Positions 1-8,308 are shown, counted from the stretch's first letter. The stretch is 46,310 nt of DNA from Hafnia alvei (GCF_900095695.1 NZ_FMIQ01000087.1:1-46310); one strand, 5' to 3'. Notes: generated by a model from the letters alone, not told the origin. A program made the numbers and translations.

Positions 1-210
1 TGTGTCAAAATTTTGATGTTCTGGTGAAACGCGCTAAACGACGCAGCTCTTTGCTGACCTGATCCGCCAGCTCACGCGTTGGGCATAGCACAGCGCCTGA
101 GTCGTCGTCAATCTGCTGTAGCAGACCGATACCAAAAGCGGCTGTTTTACCGCTGCCGGTTTTGGCCTGCGCCCGAACGTCACACCCTTCTAAAATGGCA
201 GGCAATGCAG
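1..210 (-). pseudogene. dbpA: DbpA-like DEAD-box RNA helicase, internal fragment
   Basis: The minus strand encodes a piece of the N-terminal helicase domain of DbpA, the 23S rRNA-dependent RNA helicase. Visible are the Walker A/motif [10 protein letters not shown] and motif Ia [10 protein letters not shown]. The spacing between motifs is a few residues shorter than I expect for DbpA, suggesting a small in-frame deletion. The reading frame stops at 5-7. In the frame one base over, the DNA continues as N-I-K-I-L-T, the usual DbpA continuation, so a single base is missing around 25-32. There is no start codon of its own: the fragment begins at the junction with the hsdM remnant near 200-212. It continues beyond the left edge. 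It is a remnant, not a functional gene. Confidence 0.75.
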
Positions 211-1579
211 CGGGCGTTCAATGGCCAGGCGACGGTAGCCAAAATCGGTGCTGTTAAAGATTTTGCTGGCGAAAGTTTTCGGCGCTTCGGTTTTAGCGGT
301 AGCAGATTGGCGGCCACGGTTAGATTTTTGCTCAGGTGCTTTCTCAAGCCCCAACTCTTCAAGAGAGGTGGCATTTCAACGGCAAACTCACCAAAGGTGC
401 GGGTGATAAGCTTGATGTCGTCTTCGCCCATCAGGTTACGCTTGGAACCTAACGATTTGCGCATCTTGCCGCACAGGTTGGTGCCATCAATCAGTTGGAC
501 TTTGCCTTCGCGCTCCGGCGCTTTTTTATTCGATAGGGCCCATACATAGGTGGCAATGCCGGTGCTGTAGAACATGTCGGTCGGCAGCGCAACGATGCCT
601 TCCAGCAAATCGGCTTCCAGAATATAACGGCGGATTTCGCTTTCACCACTTCCCGCCCCGCCGGTAAACAGCGGTGAACCGTTGAGGATGATCCCGATAC
701 GTCCGCCGTTGTTCACCAAACCATCGGCGTTACGGCTATCGCGCATTTTGCTTATCAGGTGCAATAGGAACAGCAGCGAGCCGTCAGAGACACGCGGCAG
801 ACCGGGGCCAAAACGCCCGTTGAACCCTTTTTGCAGATGTTCGTCGTTAATCTCGCCTTCAATCTTTTTCCAGTCCACACCAAACGGGGGGTTAGACAGC
901 ATATAGTCGAACTGGTCCTGCGGGAGCTGATCGTTGGAAAGCGTATTCCCAAGCTTGATGTGGCTGACGTCTTGCTCTTTGATCAACATGTCGGCTTTAC
1001 AGATGGCGTAAGACTCTGGGTTTAGCTCTTGGCCGAAGGCACGCATCACCGCATTTGGATTAAGTTCGTGCACATATTCCATGCCGGATGAGAGAAAGCC
1101 CCCGTACCCGCCGTTGGGTCGTAAATGGTGCGAATAATGCCGTCTTTCGACAATGCATCATTATCTTCCATAAACACCAGCGAAGTGGTTAAGCGCACGA
1201 TATCACGTGGGGTAAAGTGCTCCCCTGCCGTCTCATTTGAGCTCTCCGCAAAACGACGGATCAGCTCTTCAAACACCAACCCCATTTCATGATTAGAAAT
1301 GGCCTTTGGGCTCAGGTCGGTGGTGGCAAATTTCTTAACGATTTTGAACAGCAGGTTGGCATCATCTAACAGACCAACAAACTCACTAAATTTGAAATGC
1401 TCAAAGATTTCTCGCGCATCCTTTGAAAAATACTGAAAGTAGTTCTCAAGGTTCGCCTTGATGTCATTCTGCCCAATTTTACCGAGATCCATCGGTGAGG
1501 TATTAAAGAACGACAAGCCTTTAGTGGCACGTAACAGAAACTTCTCTCGCCCTTCTTCCGGCAACGGACTGGCCTTCAT
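190..1579 (-). pseudogene. hsdM: Type I restriction-modification DNA methyltransferase subunit HsdM, truncated and frameshifted
   Basis: This is the core of the N6-adenine methyltransferase subunit of a type I restriction-modification system. Visible are the SAM-binding motif I DPTAGTGG, split by a frameshift, and the catalytic motif [11 protein letters not shown]. Frameshift 1 lies near 1098-1102: a run of five C on the plus strand where six would restore the frame ([10 protein letters not shown]). Frameshift 2 lies near 362-372 in a CTCTCTT stretch, after which the expected sequence ([11 protein letters not shown]) continues in the neighbouring frame to about 200, where it runs into dbpA sequence and stops at 190-192. 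The N-terminal part (about 100 residues) and the C-terminal part are absent, and no hsdS or hsdR is adjacent. The product cannot be an active methylase as written. Confidence 0.85.
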
Positions 1580-1700
1580 CCTCGGCAGGGAGGCGCGGTA
1601 AATATAACCAAGCTGAAAAGTCCGGCAGAATATATGACAGCGATAGCTGGTGTGCCTTCTTCTCCGGTTTCGTATGTTTTGACAGGCTCAGCTTTCCCAT
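1580..1700 (-). pseudogene. SymE-like toxin N-terminal stub fused to the hsdM remnant
   Basis: From an ATG at 1700 with an AAGGG ribosome-binding site about 9 bases upstream, the minus strand encodes a basic N-terminus (M-G-K-L-S-L-S-K-H) followed by H-Q-L-S-L-S-Y and L-Y-L-P-R-L. This resembles the start of SymE-family proteins, which open with a Q-L-T-V-S-Y strand. The resemblance ends at about 1590, where sequence continuous with hsdM begins in another frame, so only about 37 residues of the putative SymE remain. In E. coli symE sits beside the hsd genes, so the pairing fits an immigration-control locus that lost the DNA between symE and hsdM. The assignment rests on a short stretch and could be wrong. 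Confidence 0.4.
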
Positions 1701-1721
1701 AGAACCAACCCTTGATTGCAA

Positions 1722-2084
1722 CCACAGTCATCAGAATCACCACCGAAAATTGGGCATACTACATGAGCGTCAACTCTATGAATGCATGTCTTGTTTACTC
1801 ACTGGCAGGACTGCGACTTTCAGTGATCATTTTCTTCGAGTTAATTTGCGTTATGCTTAATCTGTCAAAGTAATTTGCTGGTGATAAGACGTTCAATTTT
1901 ACCACTAGCTAGTGGTAAAATCACGTTAAACGATTTATTATCCGCATTTAAACGCGAATAAAAAACTATAAAATCAGCAGGTTAATACAATTATACTAAG
2001 TGGGGTAACTTTGGAATAAATTATTTTTATCACCCTACGTTCTCGATTAATACCTTGTGATGATACTGACAGCGGGGAATCAGC
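1722..2084. other. AT-rich intergenic region with a 26-bp perfect palindrome
   Basis: No gene is recognisable here. The stretch separates the leftward hsd remnant from the rightward RpiR-type regulator and so holds the regulator's promoter. Its outstanding element is a perfect palindrome at 1896-1921, listed separately. A GGAATAAATTATT element at 2013-2025 resembles a site upstream of the GH3 lipoprotein gene. Confidence 0.6.
1896..1921. promoter_or_regulatory. Perfect 26-bp palindrome, candidate operator
   Basis: The left arm ATTTTACCACTAG (1896-1908) is followed without spacer by its exact reverse complement CTAGTGGTAAAAT (1909-1921). The TACCAC/GTGGTA arms are typical in form of a dimeric repressor site. 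It lies about 260 bases upstream of the RpiR-type regulator. The bound protein is not identifiable from sequence. Confidence 0.5.
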
Positions 2085-2210
2085 GTGAAAAAGAAAATAT
2101 TGTTCTGTCTCCCATGTATCGCTCTACAGGCCATTGCCGCTATGATAGGAACTCTTGTTATTTTCAGGGTTAACACTGATGCGTATTTTACAACTTATTT
2201 CGCTGAATAA
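2085..2210 (+). CDS. Possible 41-residue hydrophobic small ORF (doubtful)
   Basis: A GTG start at 2085 preceded by GGGG opens a 41-codon frame beginning V-K-K-K-I-L-F-C-L-P and followed by a hydrophobic stretch ending near V-I-F-R, as in a signal peptide or small membrane protein. It overlaps the first 32 bases of the regulator gene in another frame. It could be a translated leader coupled to the regulator, the eroded 5' end of a lost exported protein, or chance. I recognise no family. Confidence 0.2.
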   Translation: MKKKILFCLPCIALQAIAAMIGTLVIFRVNTDAYFTTYFAE

Positions 2211-3036
2211 AGAACAACTTACACCGGGTGAACGAACGATCGCCGACTATCTATTAGCGCATCCAGAAATATTAAAGCAATGCTCGTCACAAGAAATTGC
2301 CAGTCAGTTACACATAAGCCAGTCCAGTATTGTAAAATTTGCCAAGAAATTAAACTTCAGAGGTTTTACTGACCTTAAGATGGCTTTAATCGAAGAGTGG
2401 GGACAGCTTAATAAGCAAATTAATAGCGCTGACCAGCACTTGCACAGTAGTATCACTATTTATGATAGTCCGACCATCATTGCTGAAAAACTCTGCCTTG
2501 AAAAACAAGAAGCACTACGAGATTCAACCGATAATGTTAATTTCTCCCAGCTAGAAAAAATCATTTCGTTAATAAAATTCGCTCGCCGTATCCAAATTAC
2601 CGGTATTGGTGGTTCAGCTCTGGCTGCTAAAGATCTCGCTTATAAATTGATGAAAATTGGTTATCCGGTAATGAATGAACTGGACGGCCACGTACAAATA
2701 ACAGTGGCTCAGTCTTTAGCCCCGGGAGATATTCAGATCGCTATTTCCTACTCGGGGTCACTCAAAGAAATATTGCTGGCCGCGCAAGTTGCCAAAAATA
2801 ACGGCGCACAACTAGTTGCTGTCACCTCACTGCAGGAAAGTCCGTTACGAAAAATAGCGGATTACACTCTGGATACTCTGGCTGGAGAAACACGATGGCG
2901 CAGTTCGTCTATATCAGCACGAACCGCTCAGAATACTATTACTGACTTACTGTTTGTTTGTCTGTTGCAAGAAGAGAATGAAAGAAGTCAGCGTTATATT
3001 AACCGAAGTAAAGAAATAATAGATAAATTAAAATAA
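2179..3036 (+). CDS. RpiR/MurR-family transcriptional regulator (HTH + SIS sugar-phosphate domain)
   Basis: This is a 285-residue protein. The N-terminal HTH_6 domain (about residues 1-75) contains S-S-Q-E-I-A-S-Q-L-H-I-S-Q-S-S-I-V-K-F-A-K-K-L, typical of RpiR regulators. The C-terminal SIS domain (about 115-260) shows I-T-G-I-G-G-S-A-L-A-A-K-D and A-I-S-Y-S-G-S-L-K-E, the phosphosugar-binding fold. The ATG at 2179 is preferred because AGGG lies about 10 bases upstream and the HTH begins directly there; the in-frame TTG at 2155 has no better support. The nearest genes are a porin and a NagZ-like hexosaminidase on the opposite strand, so an amino-sugar phosphate (MurNAc-6-P or GlcNAc-6-P) is a reasonable effector by analogy with MurR. 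It is probably a local repressor. Confidence 0.88.
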   Translation: MRILQLISLNKEQLTPGERTIADYLLAHPEILKQCSSQEIASQLHISQSSIVKFAKKLNFRGFTDLKMALIEEWGQLNKQINSADQHLHSSITIYDSPTIIAEKLCLEKQEALRDSTDNVNFSQLEKIISLIKFARRIQITGIGGSALAAKDLAYKLMKIGYPVMNELDGHVQITVAQSLAPGDIQIAISYSGSLKEILLAAQVAKNNGAQLVAVTSLQESPLRKIADYTLDTLAGETRWRSSSISARTAQNTITDLLFVCLLQEENERSQRYINRSKEIIDKLK

Positions 3037-3089
3037 AGCCAGAGGCACTTTCCTCTGGGTAATTTTTGTATTATTACACAACCCGATAA

Positions 3090-4121
3090 CTACCAGATGT
3101 GACGTATGCCAATTGAGTAGAGGCGGAAGTCCTGGGTATTATCATCCCCGTACGTCAGGTGAACCAGCTGGCTGTTCTTTGAATGTTGCCATGTTGTCTG
3201 TTCCCACGCCAGATTCGTCCACAGGGTTGTTTTAGGTGTTAGGTTGTAGTTTACAATCAGTCCCAAGCGCAACCCGCCATTATCTGCACGGTTTGTGGTG
3301 ACTCCCGTCGCAGGGTCATAATTCTTTTCATTGAGGAAATAGCGGAAATAAGGCTGAATATCCCACTGCTCGTTAATCTTGGTGGGGAAATAACCACGGA
3401 TCTGATTCTGTTCCCAGGTTTTATCGCCATGGCTGTTCCAAGTCCAGTCAGTGTAATACATCAGTTTAGCCAGCATTTTATCGTTGATTCGATACTGGAA
3501 ACCATGCTCACTTTCCCATTCCCAGTCATTGTAGCCCGGACCGGAGAAAGCATTATCGTAGTAATAACCGGCATCCCAGAAAACGAATGCAAATTTTTCG
3601 CTAAAGTTATAACTACCGCCAGGGATCAGCCAATAAGAGTGGTAAGAGTTTTTTGCTGGCATGCCATTTTTTACATCATTTGATTCTTTACGATAAACGA
3701 AACTAAGATTCAGAGTGGCGTCCTGATTTTTAATCAAATTTCGGTTAGCTTGTAATTGTAAACGGTTACGATTATAGGAAGTCTGTTCTGAGTGAAAATT
3801 GGTCGTGTAGTTACGCATGGAGACTTTATACTCCATAAAATAACTCCACGTGGAGTCCACTGGCTGAATAGCTACTTGAACTACCGGGCTAATTTTATCA
3901 AAGATTTTCTTGTTGTTAATTGTATAGCCTTTAAATTCTTCTATTTCCAAAAATGTATTACTGGAAATATTAAATTTAGATTCTTCGGTAAGTTTTTTAT
4001 TAGATTGCTGGGCTGCTAGCTCTGTCGCTGCCTCTTCAAGAGGATCATCAATTACCGCCTGACTCGTGGAGGATAAACCAGTCAATATTAGAAATAAATA
4101 TGTTTTTTTTGCATAATTCAT
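3090..4121 (-). CDS. OmpG-like monomeric porin
   Basis: This is a 343-residue outer-membrane beta-barrel. A signal peptide (M-N-Y-A-K-K-T-Y, hydrophobic core, cleavage near S-Q-A) precedes repeated amphipathic strands with aromatic girdles, and the protein ends in an aromatic residue (R-H-I-W), as outer-membrane proteins do for BAM recognition. The last third follows the OmpG order of strands: F-Q-Y-R-I-N-D-K, I-R-G-Y-F-P, L-R-L-G-L-I-V-N-Y and Y-S-I-G-I-R-H. OmpG-type porins pass mono- to oligosaccharides. It lies 114 bases downstream of the GH3 lipoprotein gene on the same strand, so joint use on one saccharide is likely. Residues 25-60 are a polar linker not typical of OmpG. A KdgM-type oligosaccharide porin is the alternative. 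Confidence 0.75.
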   Translation of the reverse strand: MNYAKKTYLFLILTGLSSTSQAVIDDPLEEAATELAAQQSNKKLTEESKFNISSNTFLEIEEFKGYTINNKKIFDKISPVVQVAIQPVDSTWSYFMEYKVSMRNYTTNFHSEQTSYNRNRLQLQANRNLIKNQDATLNLSFVYRKESNDVKNGMPAKNSYHSYWLIPGGSYNFSEKFAFVFWDAGYYYDNAFSGPGYNDWEWESEHGFQYRINDKMLAKLMYYTDWTWNSHGDKTWEQNQIRGYFPTKINEQWDIQPYFRYFLNEKNYDPATGVTTNRADNGGLRLGLIVNYNLTPKTTLWTNLAWEQTTWQHSKNSQLVHLTYGDDNTQDFRLYSIGIRHIW

Positions 4122-4144
4122 AGGGGATCTACCAATTTTAATTA

Positions 4145-4161
4145 ATCTCTTTTAAAGAGAT
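4145..4161. promoter_or_regulatory. 17-bp inverted repeat upstream of the porin gene
   Basis: ATCTCTTT and AAAGAGAT form a perfect inverted repeat around a single T, 24-40 bases upstream of the porin start codon. It could be an operator or an mRNA hairpin near the ribosome-binding site. A second inverted repeat (GGCCAT / ATGGCC with a 7-base loop) lies at 4193-4211, just past the GH3 gene stop; it lacks a U-tract on either strand, so it is not a convincing terminator. Confidence 0.35.
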
Positions 4162-4235
4162 GTTATATTTTTTATGAAACTATCCGTAGGAGGGCCATAA
4201 GAACTATGGCCATTTATTAAATTATCCACAAGACA

Positions 4236-6137
4236 TTAATATGTCAGGCCATGACCTAGTGGATACATAACGTTGTTATTGGCGTCTTTAATTTCCACAG
4301 GCAGTTTACCTGTAGGGTTATTAAAGGTTACATCCTGGGTATTTTTAAACAGGCTTCTAACACCTGCTTTAATATTTGCCTCTAAAGAGTTACGGCCCGC
4401 ATTGGTAATATCAAAGCCGGTAATGCCGTAGATTGCAATGTTCGCCTTCACATTCTTCAATGCCGAAATATCGTATGGGTTCCGGGAAGAGATAACGACG
4501 ACAGGTTTTTTATATTTAGCTGCCAGGCTGATAATGGATTGCGCTGCATTATCTTGTGCTTTCAAATTGTAAGTCACGAGGATAATAAAATCTGAGTGTG
4601 TAATTTGCTTATTCACGTCTTGCGGTAAGGTTTGACCCTCAAGGTCAACATCAATGCCAGTAGCTGAGATAGTCTTATCTTGCAACTCGCTACTGATTTT
4701 ATTTAACTCACTTTTAATCAATTCATTACGCGCTTTTTCGTCAGAAATAACTAGAATGTTATTCTGTTTTTTAAGCAAAAAAGGTAAAACACCTTTATTT
4801 TTAATTAAGGTAACTGATTTCTCAGCAACTTTGCGTTCGTAGTTTTTATGCTCTGCTGAAGCCACAACAGATAAAGCATGTGCTCCGGTATACATCGGCT
4901 GCGGTAACAGTTTGTTATCCAATTTGTATTCAACAACTCGCAGCGCGGACTCGTTGATACGCTTCATTAGCTCTGGGTTCACCTGACTTTTTTTCTCAAT
5001 ATACTGGTACAGACTGGCAAGTTTATCCATGCTTTGCTTATCCCAGATATGGACTGGCATAACAGCAACATCCACACCTGCTAAGTACGCCTGCTCGACC
5101 GCTTCATTGGAGCCAAAGTTATCGGCAACAGCGCCCATATCTAACGCATCAGTAAAGATCAGGCCTTTATAATGGAGTTCATTACGCAAAATATCGGTGA
5201 GGATCTTTTTCGATAAGGTCGCAGGTAGACCCATTTCCTTGCCATCATGCTTGGAAATCACTTTGGTGTTATCTAGCACAGGCACCACGATATGTCCGGT
5301 CATAATAGCCTTAATACCGTTATCAATTGCATATTTGAACGGAACTAAATCATTCTGTCGCCATTCTTGTTCAGAATACGGCACAACAGGCAGGCCAACA
5401 TGTGAGTCGGTCTCAACATTGCCGTGACCAGGAAAGTGTTTGATGGTTGCAATAACGTGATTTTTCTGTAAACCGGCAATGTAAGCGCTAGCCATACCAT
5501 TAATCAGATCGGTATCGCTACTGAATGAACGAACACCTATCACTGGATTGTTTTGATTCACATTGACATCAACAGACGGGGCGAAATTAATATTCACGCC
5601 TAGCGCGGAAAGTTCAGAACCGTGAATTTCACCTGAAACCTGTGCCATAGATATATCACGAGTTGCCGCTAATGCCATATTGCCTGGCATCTCGGTACCT
5701 TCACGTAAGCGTGTGACATAGCCGCCTTCCTGATCGGTTCCGATAAGCAGAGGTAAACGATAACGCGCACCCTGAATATCTTCGATCAATTTATAAGACT
5801 GGGTGGTAGTCACGAAGTTTTCGCGAAACAGGATAATACCACCGAGTCGATAGTCATAAATCATATGCGCCAGCGCTTCAGGCAAGGCATGAACGCTGGT
5901 TTCTTCTTTTCGCTCCCCAGCATATCCCTGCGGATTTTCGTCCCACTGACGAATATCCAGCATCAGCATCTGACCAATTTTTTCTTTAGTCGTCATTTGT
6001 GAAAGAATGAGTTCTGCACTTTTATGTGGGTCTTTCCACAAACCTTCTAGCTGAACATCAGTGAGAGGTTGTTGTGCAACATGGCTGACACAACCTGCAA
6101 GTAATACACTAAACGTTATGGCGACTATTTTTTTCAT
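4236..6137 (-). CDS. Two-domain GH3 beta-N-acetylhexosaminidase, lipoprotein (NagZ/YbbD-like)
   Basis: This 633-residue glycoside hydrolase family 3 enzyme has the NagZ signature K-H-F-P-G-H-G (residues 233-239) followed by D244-x-H246, the Asp/His acid-base dyad specific to the NagZ branch. The nucleophile is Asp330 in G-L-I-F-T-D-A-L-D-M-G-A. Lipobox L-L-A-G-C places Cys16 as the lipidated residue, so the enzyme is membrane-anchored outside the cytoplasm, unlike the cytoplasmic 340-residue NagZ of E. coli. The extra C-terminal domain (about 400-633) is the second GH3 domain, as in Bacillus subtilis NagZ (YbbD). It probably removes GlcNAc from GlcNAc-MurNAc muropeptides, or acts on chitooligosaccharides. 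The start is supported by AAAGGG six bases upstream. It is the first gene of a probable pair with the porin. Confidence 0.88.
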   Translation of the reverse strand: MKKIVAITFSVLLAGCVSHVAQQPLTDVQLEGLWKDPHKSAELILSQMTTKEKIGQMLMLDIRQWDENPQGYAGERKEETSVHALPEALAHMIYDYRLGGIILFRENFVTTTQSYKLIEDIQGARYRLPLLIGTDQEGGYVTRLREGTEMPGNMALAATRDISMAQVSGEIHGSELSALGVNINFAPSVDVNVNQNNPVIGVRSFSSDTDLINGMASAYIAGLQKNHVIATIKHFPGHGNVETDSHVGLPVVPYSEQEWRQNDLVPFKYAIDNGIKAIMTGHIVVPVLDNTKVISKHDGKEMGLPATLSKKILTDILRNELHYKGLIFTDALDMGAVADNFGSNEAVEQAYLAGVDVAVMPVHIWDKQSMDKLASLYQYIEKKSQVNPELMKRINESALRVVEYKLDNKLLPQPMYTGAHALSVVASAEHKNYERKVAEKSVTLIKNKGVLPFLLKKQNNILVISDEKARNELIKSELNKISSELQDKTISATGIDVDLEGQTLPQDVNKQITHSDFIILVTYNLKAQDNAAQSIISLAAKYKKPVVVISSRNPYDISALKNVKANIAIYGITGFDITNAGRNSLEANIKAGVRSLFKNTQDVTFNNPTGKLPVEIKDANNNVMYPLGHGLTY

Positions 6138-6209
6138 TTCGACCCTTTTGTTACTCGGAATACAACGTTAAAGTTGAAGGAATTTTTTATTTCATTAATT
6201 ATCAACTAA

Positions 6210-6226
6210 AGGAATTAATTATTCCT
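6210..6226. promoter_or_regulatory. Inverted repeat upstream of the GH3 gene, candidate RpiR-regulator operator
   Basis: AGGAAT-TAATT-ATTCCT is a perfect inverted repeat 73-89 bases upstream of the GH3 lipoprotein start. Its core GGAATTAATTATT nearly matches GGAATAAATTATT at 2013-2025, upstream of the RpiR-type regulator. A shared operator is an inference from these two copies only. Confidence 0.35.
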
Positions 6227-6369
6227 AGGTATTGGTCACAATTTTGATTTTTGTAATCTCAATCGTTGAATTAACAGATAGTATGCGTCTGTTTTGTGGC
6301 AGACAGATATGACTTTTTCTTACTATATATGATTGATTTTAATGGTGTGTTTTCGAATTGGTGCGCTGA

Positions 6370-6660
6370 GTGCCGAGGGGGCAAGGGGCGGTTCTATGGG
6401 AAAGTTGGATCATGGCCCGTATCATGCTTGAAACCTTCTACAGCCTCGCGTCACTTAATCAACGCATCCGGGAACTAATGGAAAGACTGAATAGCAAAGT
6501 AATGCAAAAGCTGGGTTGTTCGCGGGCCAGCCTCTTCATCCATCTTGATAAACCAGAGCTGAATCACTACCAGATGCTAGTTATAGCTGTACCCAGGCAA
6601 AAAAGTCAGAGTCCATGCTGAATTACCATGTGGAGATCGACAAACATCACTACTCGGTTC
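6370..6660 (+). pseudogene. IS21-family transposase (IstA) C-terminal remnant
   Basis: The translated segment contains F-Y-S-L-A-S-L-N-Q-R-I-R-E-L, then L-N-S-K-V-M-Q-K-L-G-C-S-R-A-S-L-F and L-D-K-P-E-L, which follows the C-terminal half of IstA from IS21 elements. After about 6571 the frame must shift by one to continue as Q-A-K-K-S-E-S, and then [13 protein letters not shown] (the IstA C-terminal signature NYHVEIDxHxYSVP). No catalytic core, no istB and no terminal repeats are present. It is a degenerate fragment marking past transposition into the island. Confidence 0.7.
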
Positions 6661-6845
6661 AATCAACGGGGAGCAGGTCAGGCCTGATACTGACACGCCT
6701 CAATAATGGGGAGTCACTGACCGTCAGGGGCCTTGCTGACGAATTTAACGTCTGCAAAAAAACTATACGGCGTGATCTGACTGAGCGCCTTGCTCACCTG
6801 AACTTGCTCCGACATGGCAAGCAGTACTGGATCGCGTCACGCTAA
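6615..6845 (+). pseudogene. Chimeric ORF: IstA tail joined to a DeoR/WYL-type HTH domain
   Basis: This 76-residue frame starts within the IstA tail (N-Y-H-V-E-I-D-K-H at its residues 3-11). From about residue 24 it becomes a helix-turn-helix segment: [27 protein letters not shown]. This is the N-terminal DNA-binding domain of prophage-type WYL/DeoR regulators, which normally continue for over 200 residues more. Here the frame ends right after the HTH (W-I-A-S-R). I read it as two fragments joined by deletion, although a short DNA-binding protein cannot be excluded. Confidence 0.5.
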
Positions 6846-6941
6846 AGTCCATGCAGCGTGTTAAATATGCCAGAAGGCTATAGAACAAACAAAAAATAAA
6901 AGAATGGCGTTCTCCGCACCTAAAGGTGCAGAGAACAACCA

Positions 6942-8132
6942 CTAACTGTTTGTCGATGAACTGAGAAGCTTGTCAATATAATCAGCGTACCACTGCATCA
7001 TTTCTCGTCTTCCATCCAGATACTGTGCATGGTTGTATGTGCCGCGAATGCTGTTTTTATCCACGTGAGCGAGCTGTATCTCGATCCAGGCTGTATTAAA
7101 CCCCTGCTCATGCAGAATGGTACTCATGGTATGGCGAAAACCATGCCCAGTCGCTCTCTTATCGTAGCCAACCCTTTTTATAACCATATTGACGCTTGCT
7201 TCACTCATCGCTTTGTTAACATCGTTTCGTCCTGCAAAAATAAGCTGGTAGGTTCCTGTTAGTTCTTCCAATTGACGAAGAGCGCTCAAGGATTGAGCCG
7301 ATAACGGGACAACATGAGGACGTTTCATTTTCATTCTAGTTTTGGGGATTTCCCAGATTCGATTATCGAAGTCAATTTCACTCCATTCAGCCAGACGTAA
7401 CTCAACTGTTCTCAAGCCTGTCAGCATGAGCAACCGGGTTGCGAGAAGAGTAATAAGACTTCCTGAGTAGCTAGATAACTTTTGCAAAAACTCAGGCAGT
7501 TCGGCGGCGGTAAGAAAGGGATAGTGCTGTTTCTCATGGCCTTGCAAAGCGCTACCAAGATCAGCTGCTGGGTTGTAATCAGCACGACCTGTAACAATCG
7601 CGTAGCGAAAAACCTCACTACAACGCTGACGTACTTTGCTTGCGAGCTCAGATGCTCCCCGCTTTTCCATTCGTTGTAATACCGACAAAAGCTCCAGTGG
7701 CTTTATTTCATTCACTGGCTGAGAACTGAGATAGGGGAAGACATTGTTTTTAAAGGCTCGCTTGACGTAATCAGCATAACTCTTCGACCAACCGGATACT
7801 TTTGCACTGTACCATTCGAGAGCTATTGCTTCAAATGTGTTGGTAACCGAGAGTTTTTTGGCTAACTGCGTGGCCTTTTTGACCTCTCCGGGATCCTTAT
7901 CATTCGCCAATAACTTTCTTGCCTCATCTCGTTTAGTGCGAGCTTCCGCAAGTGAGATGTCAGGATAGGTTCCGAATGAGAGCTTTTTCTCTTTGCCGGC
8001 AAATCGATACTTCATGCGCCAGTACTTTGAACCATTAGTATTGACCATGAGATAGAGCCCTCCGCCATCAGCGAGCTTATAGGCTTTGTCTCTGGGTTTT
8101 GCAGTCTCGACCTGACGCGCATTTAAGGTCAT
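6942..8132 (-). CDS. P4-family tyrosine recombinase (integrase)
   Basis: This is a site-specific recombinase of the P4/IntS type. The N-terminal DUF4102 arm-binding domain shows K-P-R-D-K-A-Y-K-L-A-D-G-G-G-L-Y-L. The catalytic domain has Arg in L-T-G-L-R-T-V-E-L-R, H-x-x-R in G-H-G-F-R-H, His in Q-L-A-H-V-D and the nucleophile Tyr in the G-T-Y-N-H-A-Q-Y region. All are present, so it may be active. I chose the ATG at 8132 (396 residues) because the family domain begins there; the frame is open to an ATG at 8234, which would add 34 unusual residues. It resembles E. coli IntS, which uses the same tRNA gene (argW) as target. It starts 177 bases from the 3' end of the tRNA gene and reads away from it. 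Confidence 0.9.
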   Translation of the reverse strand: MTLNARQVETAKPRDKAYKLADGGGLYLMVNTNGSKYWRMKYRFAGKEKKLSFGTYPDISLAEARTKRDEARKLLANDKDPGEVKKATQLAKKLSVTNTFEAIALEWYSAKVSGWSKSYADYVKRAFKNNVFPYLSSQPVNEIKPLELLSVLQRMEKRGASELASKVRQRCSEVFRYAIVTGRADYNPAADLGSALQGHEKQHYPFLTAAELPEFLQKLSSYSGSLITLLATRLLMLTGLRTVELRLAEWSEIDFDNRIWEIPKTRMKMKRPHVVPLSAQSLSALRQLEELTGTYQLIFAGRNDVNKAMSEASVNMVIKRVGYDKRATGHGFRHTMSTILHEQGFNTAWIEIQLAHVDKNSIRGTYNHAQYLDGRREMMQWYADYIDKLLSSSTNS

Positions 8133-8308
8133 ATTGGGGGCCTTATTTTTCATTGAACAGGATAAGCCCCCACTAAGGCCCCCAAACGTTTGTTGATTCA
8201 CGTTGAAATGGGTAGACATCAGTTGACGTCGCATAGCCAGAATAGAGGGTTTATAACTGATTATAAGAGGGTTTTATTGAATTTGGTAGATGTCAGTAGA
8301 GATGTGTA

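Noticed and set aside
79-549. Long plus-strand frame over the hsdM remnant
   Set aside because: It is antisense to a clear HsdM coding signal, has no family features and no ribosome-binding site.
4193-4211. Terminator after the GH3 gene
   Set aside because: The inverted repeat is perfect but only six base pairs, and no U-tract follows on the coding strand.
8133-8234. 34-residue N-terminal extension of the integrase
   Set aside because: The family arm-binding domain starts at the ATG at 8132; the extension is low in family likeness, though it cannot be strictly excluded.
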